Positions 44,290-54,050 are shown, numbered from the stretch's first letter. The stretch: DNA of 64,000 nucleotides from Blautia massiliensis (ex Durand et al. 2017) (GCF_001487165.1 NZ_LN913006.1:1697651-1761650); one strand, 5' to 3'. Numbers and translations are program-made. The notes: generated by a model not told the origin, from the letters alone.

Positions 44290-45282
44290 TTACATCTCCC
44301 TTCCCTTTAATGCGTTTTTATCTGCGATTCTCTGCAGAACAACGTTGATCACAACTACTACCAGGATGATAACACCCTTGATCATGTTCTGCCACAGTGA
44401 ACTGATACCTACAAGCGGAAGAGCTTTTGCGATCGTTGCAAGGATAATGGAACCGAGGAATGCACCTACTACGGTTCCACGTCCACCGCTCATGCTTACA
44501 CCACCGATAACGCAGGCTGCGATAACATCCATCTCACCGCCGTACTGCATATCAGGCATTGCAGAAGCATAAACAGATACCTGAAGTGCTCCGCCAAGAC
44601 CTGCGAGGAATCCCATGATCACATATACAAGAAGGTTGATATTCTTTGCATTGATACCGGAAACCTGTGCTGCGCTTGCATTACTTCCTACTGCGTAGAT
44701 CCTTCGTCCTGTTCTTGTCCATTTCATAAAGAAGAAGAATACCACATAGCATACGATGATCACCCAGATAACCTTGTTGATCCCAAGGAAGCTGGTTGTT
44801 GCAAAATTCTTAAACTCACCAAGAGCTGCGGCACTTGCCCACTCACCACCGTGGGAAACAAGATAACCCATTGCTCTGTAGATGTACATAAAGCCCATGG
44901 TTGCAATGATAGGCGGAACGTTTGCTCTTGAGATCACAAGACCTACAACCAGTCCGCAGGCAATACCGATCGCCATTGCAATGATGAAAGCAAGTAATGT
45001 ACTTGTGATATGTCCGTATTTCAGGAGCATACCGATGGACATACCGGAAAGTGCCAGAGTTGACATGATGGAAATATCGATTCCGCCTACCAGCATGACA
45101 CACAGCATACCAAGTGACATTACCATTGTTACTGCATTATTTTTCAGCATCTCCATGAGTGACTTCGGCGTAAGGAATGACGGGCTGATCACTGTGACAA
45201 CGGCAAACAGCACGACCACGATAATTGCCAGCAGAGCCTCTCGGGAGCCTGTAATCTTCTTGATAACAGATTTCTTTTCCAT
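44290..45282 (-). CDS. Sugar ABC transporter permease (RbsC/RhaPQ family)
   Basis: A 330-residue permease paralogous to its neighbour: VGGIDISIMSTLALSGMSIG, then GGEMDVIAACVIGGVSMSGG. About 9 helices are predicted. Its ATG overlaps the ATPase stop codon by one base (TAATG), so translation is coupled. With the ATPase, second permease and binding protein it makes a complete CUT2 importer. Confidence 0.92.
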   Translation of the reverse strand: MEKKSVIKKITGSREALLAIIVVVLFAVVTVISPSFLTPKSLMEMLKNNAVTMVMSLGMLCVMLVGGIDISIMSTLALSGMSIGMLLKYGHITSTLLAFIIAMAIGIACGLVVGLVISRANVPPIIATMGFMYIYRAMGYLVSHGGEWASAAALGEFKNFATTSFLGINKVIWVIIVCYVVFFFFMKWTRTGRRIYAVGSNASAAQVSGINAKNINLLVYVIMGFLAGLGGALQVSVYASAMPDMQYGGEMDVIAACVIGGVSMSGGRGTVVGAFLGSIILATIAKALPLVGISSLWQNMIKGVIILVVVVINVVLQRIADKNALKGREM

Positions 45283-46787
45283 TATTTAGTCCCCTTTCCA
45301 GTGCTCTTTTCCATGGACAGCTCAAGGATTCCTTCCTGTGTTGCCTCTCCCCTGTTCAGTTCACCTGTCTTACGGCCGTTGCACATAACAATGATACGGT
45401 CAGACATTCCAAGGATCTCAGGCATCTCGGAAGAGATCAGGATGATGGCATAGCCCTTCTTCGCAAGATCTCCCATGATCGCATAGATCTCGGCTTTTGC
45501 ACCAACATCGACACCCTTTGTCGGCTCATCCATGATAACGACCTTCATTTCCTGAGCAAGTGCCTTGGCAACAACAACCTTCTGCTGGTTACCACCGGAC
45601 AGTGAACTTGCAGGCTGGAAAATATCAACAGCCTTGGTATCTACTTCTTCAAGAAGCTTCTTGGAAAGCTCTCTTTCTGCTTTCTCGTCATTGAATCCGG
45701 ATTTTGCATATTTGCTGATGATCGGAAGGGTTACGTTTCTTCCAAGGCCCCAGCTCATGACAAGGCCCTGCTTCTGTCTGTCCTCAGGAAGAAGGATGAT
45801 ACCTTTTTCCATTGCTTCGGAAGGAGTCTTGATATAAACCTCTTTTCCCTCAAGGAAAACCTTTCCTTCGTCCGGATGGGTGATTCCGCTGACAGCTTCC
45901 ATAACCTCTGTACGTCCTGCACCGACCAGACCGGTAAGACCTACGATCTCGCCTGCACGTACATTGAAGGAAACATCCTTGAAAAATCCTGTTCTGGAAA
46001 GATGTTCAATACGAAGCATCTCATCTCCCAGCTTAACCTCCGGCTTCGGGAACAGATCATTGATCTCACGTCCAACCATTGCCTTAATCAGATCTGCGTT
46101 TGTGATCCCGTTTACATCATAGGTTCCGATATACTGAGAATCACGGAATACGGTAACTCTGGAAGCCAGACGATACATATCCTCGAAACGGTGGGAAATA
46201 AAGATAATGGAAACGCCATTCTCTTTCAGCTTATCAACCAGTGTGTAAAGCTTCTCCGACTCGTTTCTGGTAAGTGCTGCTGTAGGCTCATCCAGAATGA
46301 TGATCTTTGCATTTGTGGAAAGCGCTTTGGCGATCTCAACCATCTGCTGCTGTGCAACAGAAAGAGTTCCCATCTCAGCGGTTGCATCAAAATCTGCATC
46401 CAACTCACCTAAGTACTTGTTCGCCTCCTGATTCATCTCTTTCCACTGGATCATATGATGTTTGATGATCTCGTGACCCATAAAAATATTTTCTGCAACT
46501 GTAAGGTGCGGATATGATGTCGGATGCTGATATACGGCTGCAATACCTGCCTCCTGGGCATCCTTCGGACCCTTGAAGTCAACCTTCTGTCCGTTCAGGA
46601 ACATCTCACCTTCTTCTGCTTTATGTACTCCGGTAATAACCTTGATAAACGTAGATTTACCAGCACCGTTCTCACCCATCAGTGCGTGAACCTCACCAGG
46701 CTTGAGCTGGAACTGTACATTATTCAGAGCTTTGACACCGGGGAATATCTTCGTAATACCTTTTAATTCAAGAACATATTCTGACAC
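45282..46787 (-). CDS. rhaT: Sugar ABC transporter ATP-binding protein, rhamnose/ribose type
   Basis: A 501-residue double-cassette ATPase of the CUT2 class. Cassette 1 has GENGAGKSTFIKVITGVHKA (Walker A), a degenerate TLSVAQQQMVEIAKAL signature and ILDEPTAALTRNE. Cassette 2 has a degenerate Walker A (GLVGAGRTEVM) and a true LSGGNQQKVVVAKAL signature. The start is a GTG at 46787, placed ten bases after GGGAGG; the longer ATG frame upstream runs through the promoter region. First gene of the operon. Confidence 0.9.
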   Translation of the reverse strand: MSEYVLELKGITKIFPGVKALNNVQFQLKPGEVHALMGENGAGKSTFIKVITGVHKAEEGEMFLNGQKVDFKGPKDAQEAGIAAVYQHPTSYPHLTVAENIFMGHEIIKHHMIQWKEMNQEANKYLGELDADFDATAEMGTLSVAQQQMVEIAKALSTNAKIIILDEPTAALTRNESEKLYTLVDKLKENGVSIIFISHRFEDMYRLASRVTVFRDSQYIGTYDVNGITNADLIKAMVGREINDLFPKPEVKLGDEMLRIEHLSRTGFFKDVSFNVRAGEIVGLTGLVGAGRTEVMEAVSGITHPDEGKVFLEGKEVYIKTPSEAMEKGIILLPEDRQKQGLVMSWGLGRNVTLPIISKYAKSGFNDEKAERELSKKLLEEVDTKAVDIFQPASSLSGGNQQKVVVAKALAQEMKVVIMDEPTKGVDVGAKAEIYAIMGDLAKKGYAIILISSEMPEILGMSDRIIVMCNGRKTGELNRGEATQEGILELSMEKSTGKGTK

Positions 46788-46950
46788 GGCTCTTTCTCCT
46801 CCCTTTCCTTTAATCTGATTATATTCTATCATCCGGCCCACAGGTTGATAATGGGAATATTTTTGGATAAGGGTAAAATATTCTTCTTTTCCCTGTAAAA
46901 TATTACTCATAAACCATTGTCCCATTCTCGTATTTCTATATACTTTATGC

Positions 46951-46969
46951 TATAATGATAACGCTGACG
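46951..46969 (+). promoter_or_regulatory. Extended -10 promoter with cre-like site (sugar two-component genes)
   Basis: TATAAT (46951-46956), preceded by TGC, is a strong extended -10. Overlapping its last base, TGATAACGCTGACG (46956-46969) matches the CcpA consensus TGWNANCGNTNWCA at 13 of 14 positions and sits on the predicted start site. This suggests catabolite repression of the sensor genes. Transcription would give a leader of about 90 bases. Confidence 0.55.
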
Positions 46970-47052
46970 TTACAGTTTTCTGGGAATATAAACAGAACTG
47001 TAAACATCCGATTTACGAAGCTATAAAGCTATGCTCGATTGGAGAATTGTAT

Positions 47053-48618
47053 ATGAAATTACTGATCGTCGATGACGAAGAACTTACGCGTACCGGACTG
47101 ATCTCATCTATCGACTGGGATTCTCTGGGGATCACCGAGATCCTTCAGGCAGATGATGGTGTGAACGGACTGGAAATGGCCAGACTGTATAAACCTGAGA
47201 TCATTCTCTGCGATGTACGGATGCCGCGGATGACAGGCATTGCCATGCTGGAGCGTCTGGAGAAATTCCTGCCGGACAGTATCCCTATCTTTATGAGCGG
47301 ATATTCTGACAAAGAGTATCTGAAAGCTGCCATCAAACTAAAAGCCATCAATTACATCGAAAAGCCTCTGCATCCCGAGGAAGTACAGGCGGCAGTTCTG
47401 GAAGCGCAGACTCTTTACAAACAAAAGCTCCGCTCCCATCGTGGCGAAGCGATCCATTCTCAGGAAATCGCTACCCGGCTGGCACAACAGCTGACTCTTC
47501 CACCTTCCGATAACAACAAAATTGCAGATCTCTGTCTGGAACTGGGGCAGCCGGAGCTTCTTGAGAACGGCATGAATTTTACCTCTGTGATCGTAAAGCT
47601 TAATGAATCTGTGGAGGCTTCCGGTATTTTCCTGGAAGATCTCCAGAACGACATTTCCTGTTTTCTGGAGCATTACCATCTGAAATGTCTTTTTGTGGAA
47701 AAAAGGGTTCAGTATCTGGTCCACCATATATATGGAAGGAATGCCCTTTCCCCAACTACCCTTTCCGCAGTGGGAAGCTATATTTCCAGACAATATGACA
47801 CCTGCGGAAAGCATCTGATCGCAGCCGGAAATACCGTAACGGATATTTTCAGGGTTTATCAGTCCTACGCTTCTGCCGTGATCCTTCTGCAGAACTGTTT
47901 TTTCTTTCCGGAAAAAACATTTCTGACAGAAAATGCCATCCGCCTGCTTTCACCGAAGGGACCGGTTCCGGATTCCCTGCATTCACCGGAAAATACTTTT
48001 TCCAAATATCTCCTGGCCGGAGAAGAAGAACCCTGTTTTCAGTTTCTTGATGAGCTTTTCCGGTATTATAGCTGCAATCACACATTTATGCCTAACCAGA
48101 TCCGTGATCTTTATTACCAGCTATTTAATACACTTTCGGCTTCCCGTAAAAAAAATCAGCTGGAAACCGAACTTCATGAAAAGCAGGATCTGATCGTAGA
48201 TACGTTAAACAACGCCTTCACCTACGAAGAACTTCACAAAGCTCTGAAAGAAAAAACCGCCCAGTATTTTGAAGATGCGAAAAATTCCCAGCCGGAAAAT
48301 TCCACGATCTTTATGATCAAGGATTATATCAGCCGGAACTATATGAACGATACACTTTCCGTAAAAGATATCAGCGGCCATGTATACCTTTCCGCATCTT
48401 ATGTATGCACTTTTTTCAAAAGTGAGACCGGACAGACTCTCAATCAATATCTGACAGAATACCGAATGGAAAAGGCCAAGCAGCTGCTTTCCGATCCCAA
48501 ATACAAGATTTCCGAGATTTCTTCCAAGGTAGGCTATACGGATGGCAATTACTTCGGAAAAAGCTTCAAAAAATACTCCGGCTTTTCCCCGTCTGAATAC
48601 CGGGAGAAAATGTCATGA
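47053..48618 (+). CDS. YesN-type response regulator with AraC DNA-binding domain
   Basis: A 521-residue regulator. The receiver domain (1-120) has VDDEE at 7-11 and Asp54 in ILCDVRMPRM. A long middle region of about 290 residues separates it from the C-terminal AraC helix-turn-helix pair (about 420-521; LSVKDISGHVYLSASYVCTF, VGYTDGNYFGKSFKKYSGFS). TTGGAG lies nine bases before the ATG. It overlaps the kinase gene by four bases and is divergent from the rhamnose-type transporter operon, its likely target. Confidence 0.92.
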   Translation: MKLLIVDDEELTRTGLISSIDWDSLGITEILQADDGVNGLEMARLYKPEIILCDVRMPRMTGIAMLERLEKFLPDSIPIFMSGYSDKEYLKAAIKLKAINYIEKPLHPEEVQAAVLEAQTLYKQKLRSHRGEAIHSQEIATRLAQQLTLPPSDNNKIADLCLELGQPELLENGMNFTSVIVKLNESVEASGIFLEDLQNDISCFLEHYHLKCLFVEKRVQYLVHHIYGRNALSPTTLSAVGSYISRQYDTCGKHLIAAGNTVTDIFRVYQSYASAVILLQNCFFFPEKTFLTENAIRLLSPKGPVPDSLHSPENTFSKYLLAGEEEPCFQFLDELFRYYSCNHTFMPNQIRDLYYQLFNTLSASRKKNQLETELHEKQDLIVDTLNNAFTYEELHKALKEKTAQYFEDAKNSQPENSTIFMIKDYISRNYMNDTLSVKDISGHVYLSASYVCTFFKSETGQTLNQYLTEYRMEKAKQLLSDPKYKISEISSKVGYTDGNYFGKSFKKYSGFSPSEYREKMS

Positions 48619-50438
48619 GGGCCCTCTGGCGCCGTTTCAAAAACGGCTACCTGAATTTAAACCTGCAGACAAAATTCACCATTGCCCTGATCAGCATTGT
48701 GGTAATTCCTGCCTGTCTTACCGCCTTTCTTTTTTATGGACGACTTTATAGCATGGTGGTTTCCAATACCATCCGGCAGGAGCAGGACGCCTCCGCAAAA
48801 ACTGCACCTCTGATCGAACGGACTATGGATACGATCCTCGCTACTACCCGGAATATTACAGGACAGAATTTTTTTCAGGAACTTTTTTATATGCCGGTCA
48901 GCGATTCAGCAGAACAGCTTGCAACATCTAACCATGCCACTGATTTTAAAAATGCCGTTCAGCGTCTGACCACAGATTCCATTGTTACCGATGTACAGAT
49001 CTATGTGGATTTTCCTGATGATCTGAAGACACTGGATACTTATCCCAACACTGAGAATATCCTTGCTCCCTTAAGTCAGGCGAAAGGTACCTACTGGTAC
49101 GGTATCTTTCAGGGAAACCGGAACACCCAGGAAATGTTCTGTCCTTCCTTCTATCTTGGTCCCAGGGAAAAAAAGAATTATGGTGATATGGCATATATCT
49201 GCCCTTTAAGCCTTTATTATCACTCCACTGCCTATAAGGCTTATCTGGCAGTGTATTATTCCGATGACAAGCTTACTTCCATTCTTTCCGACAATCTATC
49301 TCTGGAAGGAAGTGTTTCATATATTGTAAACGAACGTGATGCCATTGTTGCTACCTCAGATCTGTCATTATCCGGAATCTACCAACTGGATTACGACACC
49401 ATCAAGGCTTCCTTTATGTCTTCCAATAACTTCATTGAGCGGAACATTCTGGACACAAAGGTTTATGCCGGTTTTTACAGCATTTCCAATACGGACTGGT
49501 TTATGGTGACGGTCCTTCCTTCCCCGCCGCTGATCCATGCGAGCAACCGACTGATGATCCAGATCGTACTGATCTATGCAGTTTTTCTGGTTCTAGCACT
49601 TATTTTTGCCAATGTACTGGCTCATTCCATTACCGGAAGACTTTCTTCTGTGATCCGGCAGATGCAAACCGTCCGCCACGGCCCGCCTACTCCTATGGAA
49701 AGTCCACAGGCACATGATGAGATCGGTAATCTTATCGATACCTACAACTATATGACTCGAAAAATGGAGGAACTGATGGAGAAGCAGGCTAAGGCTGCAG
49801 AAGATCTCCGGATCGCAGAATTCAATTCCCTCCAGGCACAGATCAATCCACATTTTCTTTATAATACCATGGATATGATCAACTGGATGGCACTGCAGGG
49901 ACAGACCAATGAGATCAGTCACGCAGTGCAAAGTCTTTCCCGTTTTTATAAGCTGACTCTGAGCCGCAAAAAAGGAATCTCTACCATTGCAAGGGAGCTG
50001 GAGCATGTAACCATCTACGTGCAGCTTCAGAATATGCGCTACCACGACAGCATTGAGCTGATCACGGATATCCCGGATGAGCTTTCAGAATACCAGATCC
50101 CGAAGCTGACTCTTCAGCCTGTTGTGGAAAATTCCATTCTTCACGGGATCCTGGAAAAAGAATCAAAATCCGGAACTATTGTTATTACCGGATGGATGGA
50201 AAATGAGGATATTGTTCTTCTGATTTCCGATGACGGTGTTGGGATTTCGCCGGAAATCCTGTCAACTATCCTTTCCGGAAAGGGAAAAAGCCAGTCCGGC
50301 GGCACAAATATCGCAGTTTATAATACCCACCGGAGACTCCAAATTCTCTATGGAAATAATTACGGACTCACTTATTCCAGCAAGCCTGGAGAGGGGACAG
50401 AGGTTGAGATCCGCTTCCCTGCACATCGCGAAAAGTAA
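48615..50438 (+). CDS. YesM-type sensor histidine kinase
   Basis: A 607-residue membrane kinase. TM1 (about 22-45) and TM2 (about 310-335) frame a large extracytoplasmic sensor domain. HAMP-like sequence follows, then the His_kinase motif NPHFLYNTMDMINWMAL and the ATP-binding region (VVENSILHGILEKESKSG, DDGVGISPEIL). YesM kinases sense extracellular carbohydrates directly or through a binding protein. The gene begins with ATGA overlap with its regulator. No separate sensory binding protein is encoded here, unlike the system at 59-63 kb. Confidence 0.92.
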   Translation: MRALWRRFKNGYLNLNLQTKFTIALISIVVIPACLTAFLFYGRLYSMVVSNTIRQEQDASAKTAPLIERTMDTILATTRNITGQNFFQELFYMPVSDSAEQLATSNHATDFKNAVQRLTTDSIVTDVQIYVDFPDDLKTLDTYPNTENILAPLSQAKGTYWYGIFQGNRNTQEMFCPSFYLGPREKKNYGDMAYICPLSLYYHSTAYKAYLAVYYSDDKLTSILSDNLSLEGSVSYIVNERDAIVATSDLSLSGIYQLDYDTIKASFMSSNNFIERNILDTKVYAGFYSISNTDWFMVTVLPSPPLIHASNRLMIQIVLIYAVFLVLALIFANVLAHSITGRLSSVIRQMQTVRHGPPTPMESPQAHDEIGNLIDTYNYMTRKMEELMEKQAKAAEDLRIAEFNSLQAQINPHFLYNTMDMINWMALQGQTNEISHAVQSLSRFYKLTLSRKKGISTIARELEHVTIYVQLQNMRYHDSIELITDIPDELSEYQIPKLTLQPVVENSILHGILEKESKSGTIVITGWMENEDIVLLISDDGVGISPEILSTILSGKGKSQSGGTNIAVYNTHRRLQILYGNNYGLTYSSKPGEGTEVEIRFPAHREK

Positions 50439-50485
50439 CTTATGTTCCACAAAAATCTTTATTCAGAAATGAGGTATGACACTAT

Positions 50486-50869
50486 ATGAATACACAGCCA
50501 GAAGCTCTTTTATATAATTTTAACGACCCAGAACGGCTTCGCCAGATCCGCCGCTATCTGAACCGTCAGAAGGTTAAGACACGGATCGTCACTGCGCCGG
50601 AATTTCTTCATCCGCTGGGATATCTTTTTGAGATTCCGGGATTTCATCCCTCATCCCAGTTTAATCTGGGAAGCAATTTCAGTGATGAGATGATCGTGCT
50701 GAAGGATTTTTCCAGTGCACAGATGGATGATTTTCTTGCTTTTTTCCGTGAAAACCAGATCCCGCCTGTTGCACTGAAGGCCATGCTCACACCGGTAACT
50801 CAGCACTGGTCTTCCATCCAGCTGCACGATGAGCTTTCCAGGGAGCACACACTTATGCATAAAAAATAA
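50486..50869 (+). CDS. DUF3783 domain protein
   Basis: A 127-residue soluble protein whose C-terminal half (SDEMIVLKDFSSAQMDDFLA, then KAMLTPVTQHWSSIQLHDEL) matches the DUF3783 family, which has no known function. GAGGTATGAC precedes the ATG. It follows the YesM kinase by 47 bp in the same direction and ends at a terminator, so it is probably the third gene of that transcript. Whether it works with the sensor pair is unknown. Confidence 0.82.
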   Translation: MNTQPEALLYNFNDPERLRQIRRYLNRQKVKTRIVTAPEFLHPLGYLFEIPGFHPSSQFNLGSNFSDEMIVLKDFSSAQMDDFLAFFRENQIPPVALKAMLTPVTQHWSSIQLHDELSREHTLMHKK

Positions 50870-50882
50870 CTGCAAAACCAAA

Positions 50883-50924
50883 ATCTGCCGAATCTGCCTG
50901 CTGCATTTCCGGCAGATCTTTTTT
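50883..50924 (+). terminator. Intrinsic terminator of the sensor/DUF3783 transcript
   Basis: ATCTGCCG and CGGCAGAT form the stem, followed by CTTTTTT on the plus strand. Confidence 0.75.
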
Positions 50925-50942
50925 ATCTTATTTTTCCCACTG

Positions 50943-50976
50943 AAAAAGGAGACCGCTCCGCGCAGTCTCCTTTTTT
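50943..50976. terminator. Bidirectional terminator between convergent genes
   Basis: AAAAAGGAGAC pairs perfectly with GTCTCCTTTTT around an 11-base loop. It can end the isomerase transcript on the minus strand as well as plus-strand readthrough. Confidence 0.8.
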
Positions 50977-51010
50977 GAATATGTTTTAGGTTGAATACAT
51001 AAGAAAGAAT

Positions 51011-52429
51011 TTATCTTGTCACGATATCTACCGGTACGTTAAAGATTTTTGCAACCTTCAGGATCGTATCGATGTGTCTTCCTGTAGCAGCTGCCATATG
51101 ATGTGTCGGGCCAGCCTCGCTCCAGCGGTTAACGAACTCTCTTGCTCCGCATGTGAAGCGTGTTCTCATGTTTGTATCACCGAAGGAAAGGATCGGTCCC
51201 TCCTCGTTTACGCCCTCAGCTACAACGAATTTGAAGTTTCCGTCTTTATCCTGAGTGATTGCAAGGTAGGTTACAGGGCCTGTGTATGGATAGAACTGTG
51301 TCAGGTATCCGCCGCCTGTTTTGCCGTGGAATACCGGCACGATTTTCATGGTTGGTTTCTTGTCGGAGATGTCAGCGTCACCGCTTCCGGAATGTCCGAT
51401 GATGCAGATGTCATCGTTGAAATCGATGGAGTACATCTCAGAAAGCTGGCCTGTACCGGAAATTGTCTTTAAGATACTCATTGCCATGGCAACCTTCATG
51501 TCACCCTCTACCGCACATGCAGTACCCTGTTTGATCAGCATGGAGAAAGCCGGGATCAGCATACTGTCAAGGACTCCTGCTTTACCCTGTGCAAATCCGT
51601 CGTAATGGGAAGCGATCATTCCAAGATGCTCGTCTTTTACCCACTCCTCAAAAGCAACTACATATTTTGCCATATCCCATACTTTCTCAATGGTGCCGCC
51701 GCCCTCAATATCGAATGTATCAAGGATATCCTGTGCTTTTGCCCGGATTGCCTCCTCATCTGTAATATCATCAGCGATCGCCCACATCTTCTCCCAGTCG
51801 AACTGTTTTGTGTAGAGGAACATTCTGTTATAGAGGTTTGTCTCATCAATATACAGATCCATCATACCCGGATATGGTCTTCCGATCTGCGCAATGTTAG
51901 TCTCACGGAATCTTCTTCTTACCTGAGCAGCCTTGCACCAGTCTTCGATCTCAGCCTGAACTGCAGGATCTCCGCCTTCTACAACGCCTGTGATAACCGC
52001 ATGTCTCTTGCCTGCTCTCTCAAGGTCAGCAACTGCCTCGCCTACAGCACCGCATGCATAGCCTTCACCCAGCCAGGAGGCAATGTCAGTGTGCTCATAA
52101 TCCAGCGCTTTGATCTTCTGAACGTTTACAAGAACAACCGGAACATCCAGATCACGGATCGCCGGAAGCATGTTGTAGGATGTTGCGTATGTCAGCATCT
52201 GAAGAAATACAAGGTCAACATCTGCTGCACGGAACTTATCTCCTGCCACCATTGCCTGCTCTTTTGTTGTCACCATTCCGCCGTCAACGATCTCTACTGT
52301 ATCCGGGATCGTTTTCTTGAATGCGTCGTACTGTGCCTCAAATTCCGGCACCAGTGACGGAAACTGCGGAAGATATGCGCCTAAAGCAATTGAAAATACA
52401 CCAACTTTTGCCTTTGTGTTAACTAACAT
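51011..52429 (-). CDS. L-fucose/L-arabinose isomerase family sugar isomerase
   Basis: A 472-residue protein of the AraA/FucI fold. Likely catalytic metal ligands are present in order: the glutamate in ACAVEGDMKVAM, the acidic DFNDD segment with the histidine of CIIGHSGSGD, and the C-terminal histidines of GPTHHMAAATG. This mirrors the Glu-Glu-His-His set of AraA. It would convert an aldose to a ketose in the cytoplasm. It lies 18 bp after rhamnulokinase, so L-rhamnose or L-fucose is the likely substrate, although a canonical RhaA has a different sequence family. GGAGGTCTTATT precedes the ATG. Confidence 0.85.
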   Translation of the reverse strand: MLVNTKAKVGVFSIALGAYLPQFPSLVPEFEAQYDAFKKTIPDTVEIVDGGMVTTKEQAMVAGDKFRAADVDLVFLQMLTYATSYNMLPAIRDLDVPVVLVNVQKIKALDYEHTDIASWLGEGYACGAVGEAVADLERAGKRHAVITGVVEGGDPAVQAEIEDWCKAAQVRRRFRETNIAQIGRPYPGMMDLYIDETNLYNRMFLYTKQFDWEKMWAIADDITDEEAIRAKAQDILDTFDIEGGGTIEKVWDMAKYVVAFEEWVKDEHLGMIASHYDGFAQGKAGVLDSMLIPAFSMLIKQGTACAVEGDMKVAMAMSILKTISGTGQLSEMYSIDFNDDICIIGHSGSGDADISDKKPTMKIVPVFHGKTGGGYLTQFYPYTGPVTYLAITQDKDGNFKFVVAEGVNEEGPILSFGDTNMRTRFTCGAREFVNRWSEAGPTHHMAAATGRHIDTILKVAKIFNVPVDIVTR

Positions 52430-52447
52430 AATAAGACCTCCAATTAT

Positions 52448-53851
52448 TTATGCTTTGTATACTTTAATACCGAAGGACTCATGGATGGTTGTACGAGCCT
52501 CCTCGATCGTTTTAAACTCCTCGGCCTTCAGCATCTGTGCTGTGATATTACCGATTGCAGTAGCCTCACCAGGGCCTGCATGGATTTCTTTCTTTGTAGC
52601 TTTTGCAGTCAGCTCATTTAAGTATCCTGCATTGGAACCACCGCCTACGATATGGATACGGCTGTAGGTTCTTCCTGTCATCTCCTCGATTTCTTTTGCG
52701 ATCTTAGCGTAGCAATCTGCAAGGCTTGTATAGATAACGGTTGCAATCTCGCCAAGAGTTTCCGGAACCTGCTGTCCTGTTCTGCGGCAGTAGTCCTGAA
52801 CCTCTTTTGTCATGTTCTCAGGAGAAAGGAAGCACTCATCGTTTGCGTTTACTCTTGACGGGAAGTCTTTTGCCTCCTCAGCCATCTCGCAGATCTGTGC
52901 AAAGCTGTACGCATCATCAAACTCATGACGTACAGACTGGATCATCCAGAGACCCATGATGTTCTTCAGATAACGGAAACGTCCTGCATATCCACCCTCG
53001 TTTGTGAAGTTCATCTCACAGCTCTTCTCAGAGCAGTCTGCTTCTTTTCTCTCGATTCCCATCAGAGACCATGTTCCGGAACTGATATAAATGAAATCGT
53101 CATCATTTGCAGGCACAGCCAGAACTGCAGACCCTGTATCATGTGTAGCCGGTGCTACAACCTCAAGATCAAAGCCAACTGCTTCCTTCACTGCATCTGT
53201 TAAATGTCCGATGCTTGTGCTAGGCATGATCAGCTTCTGGAATATCTTTCTTGGATATCCCAGCATATCGATCAGCTCATAATCCCAGTCCTTGGTTGTC
53301 GGGCATACAAGCTGTCCTGTGGTTGCCTCTGTGTACTCGCAAGTTTTTTCGCCTGTAAGAAGAAAATGGAAGTAGTCCGGTACATGAAGAAGTGTCTCAG
53401 CCTGCTCCAGATACTCAGGATGTTTCTTCTTCACTGCCATCAGCTGATATACTGTATTGTAGATTGCTTTCTGGATACCGGTTCTTGCATACAGATCTTT
53501 CAGGGAAATTGTCTTATAAACTTCCTCGTCCATTCCCTCTGTACGATGATCACGGTAGCCTACCGTGTTGCCAAGAACCTTGTCATCCTTGTCAAGAAGT
53601 ACGAAGTCAACACCCCAGGTATCAACACCCATGCTTACCGGGATCTTGCCGATCTCTTTACATTTTTTAAGACCGTTTACGATCTCGGTGAAAAGACGGT
53701 CAAACTCCCAGCAGAGCTCTCCATCCTTCTTAACCATACCGTTCTCAAAACGATAGATTTCTTCCAGGATCATTTTTCCGTTTTCCATATGTCCCAGAAT
53801 GTGACGTCCGCTGGATGCTCCGATATCTACTGCTAAATAATATGTTGCCAT
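52448..53851 (-). CDS. rhaB: Rhamnulokinase
   Basis: A 467-residue FGGY-family sugar kinase. It starts MATYYLAVDIGASSGRHILG, the phosphate-binding loop in the form typical of rhamnulokinase. The core has MGVDTWGVDFVLLDKDDKVL and YRDHRTEGM. The later ATP site is SSGTWSLMGIER, and IHIVGGGSNAGYLNELTAKA follows. It phosphorylates L-rhamnulose (possibly also L-fuculose) at C1. The start at 53851 is set by GAGGAGGATTTAAAA; a 21-codon extension is not conserved. It is first in an operon with the isomerase. No rhamnulose-1-phosphate aldolase is present in the window. Confidence 0.92.
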   Translation of the reverse strand: MATYYLAVDIGASSGRHILGHMENGKMILEEIYRFENGMVKKDGELCWEFDRLFTEIVNGLKKCKEIGKIPVSMGVDTWGVDFVLLDKDDKVLGNTVGYRDHRTEGMDEEVYKTISLKDLYARTGIQKAIYNTVYQLMAVKKKHPEYLEQAETLLHVPDYFHFLLTGEKTCEYTEATTGQLVCPTTKDWDYELIDMLGYPRKIFQKLIMPSTSIGHLTDAVKEAVGFDLEVVAPATHDTGSAVLAVPANDDDFIYISSGTWSLMGIERKEADCSEKSCEMNFTNEGGYAGRFRYLKNIMGLWMIQSVRHEFDDAYSFAQICEMAEEAKDFPSRVNANDECFLSPENMTKEVQDYCRRTGQQVPETLGEIATVIYTSLADCYAKIAKEIEEMTGRTYSRIHIVGGGSNAGYLNELTAKATKKEIHAGPGEATAIGNITAQMLKAEEFKTIEEARTTIHESFGIKVYKA

Positions 53852-53909
53852 TTTTAAATCCTCCTCAATATGTAAGCTTCTGATCACTTTCATATCTGAT
53901 GTTGTATTT

Positions 53910-53938
53910 ATCATACATCAGGATCCTTCCGGTGATAA
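53910..53938 (-). promoter_or_regulatory. Promoter candidate for rhaB-isomerase
   Basis: Minus-strand TTATCA (53933-53938) and TATGAT (53910-53915) are spaced 17 bases. The -35 is weak, in keeping with activator control. The rest of the 266-bp gap shows no gene. Confidence 0.4.
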
Positions 53939-54016
53939 GAACCTCTTTTGTCAAAAAAAGTGTCTTTATTTGCCAATAATACAGCGATTATTTATGAACT
54001 ACTACATTATTTGTTT

Positions 54017-54050
54017 AAAAAATCCGCTGACTGAATCAGCCAGCGGATCT
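54017..54050 (-). terminator. Intrinsic terminator of the second sugar ABC operon
   Basis: ATCCGCTGGCTGA pairs with TCAGTCAGCGGAT (one G-U) and is followed by TTTTT on the minus strand, about 70 bases after the binding-protein stop codon. Confidence 0.85.

Noticed and set aside
46788-46925. Longer ATG-started frame for the rhamnose-type ATPase
   Set aside because: The extra 46 codons are not ATPase-like and cover the promoter region; GTG at 46787 follows GGGAGG and matches the family start.
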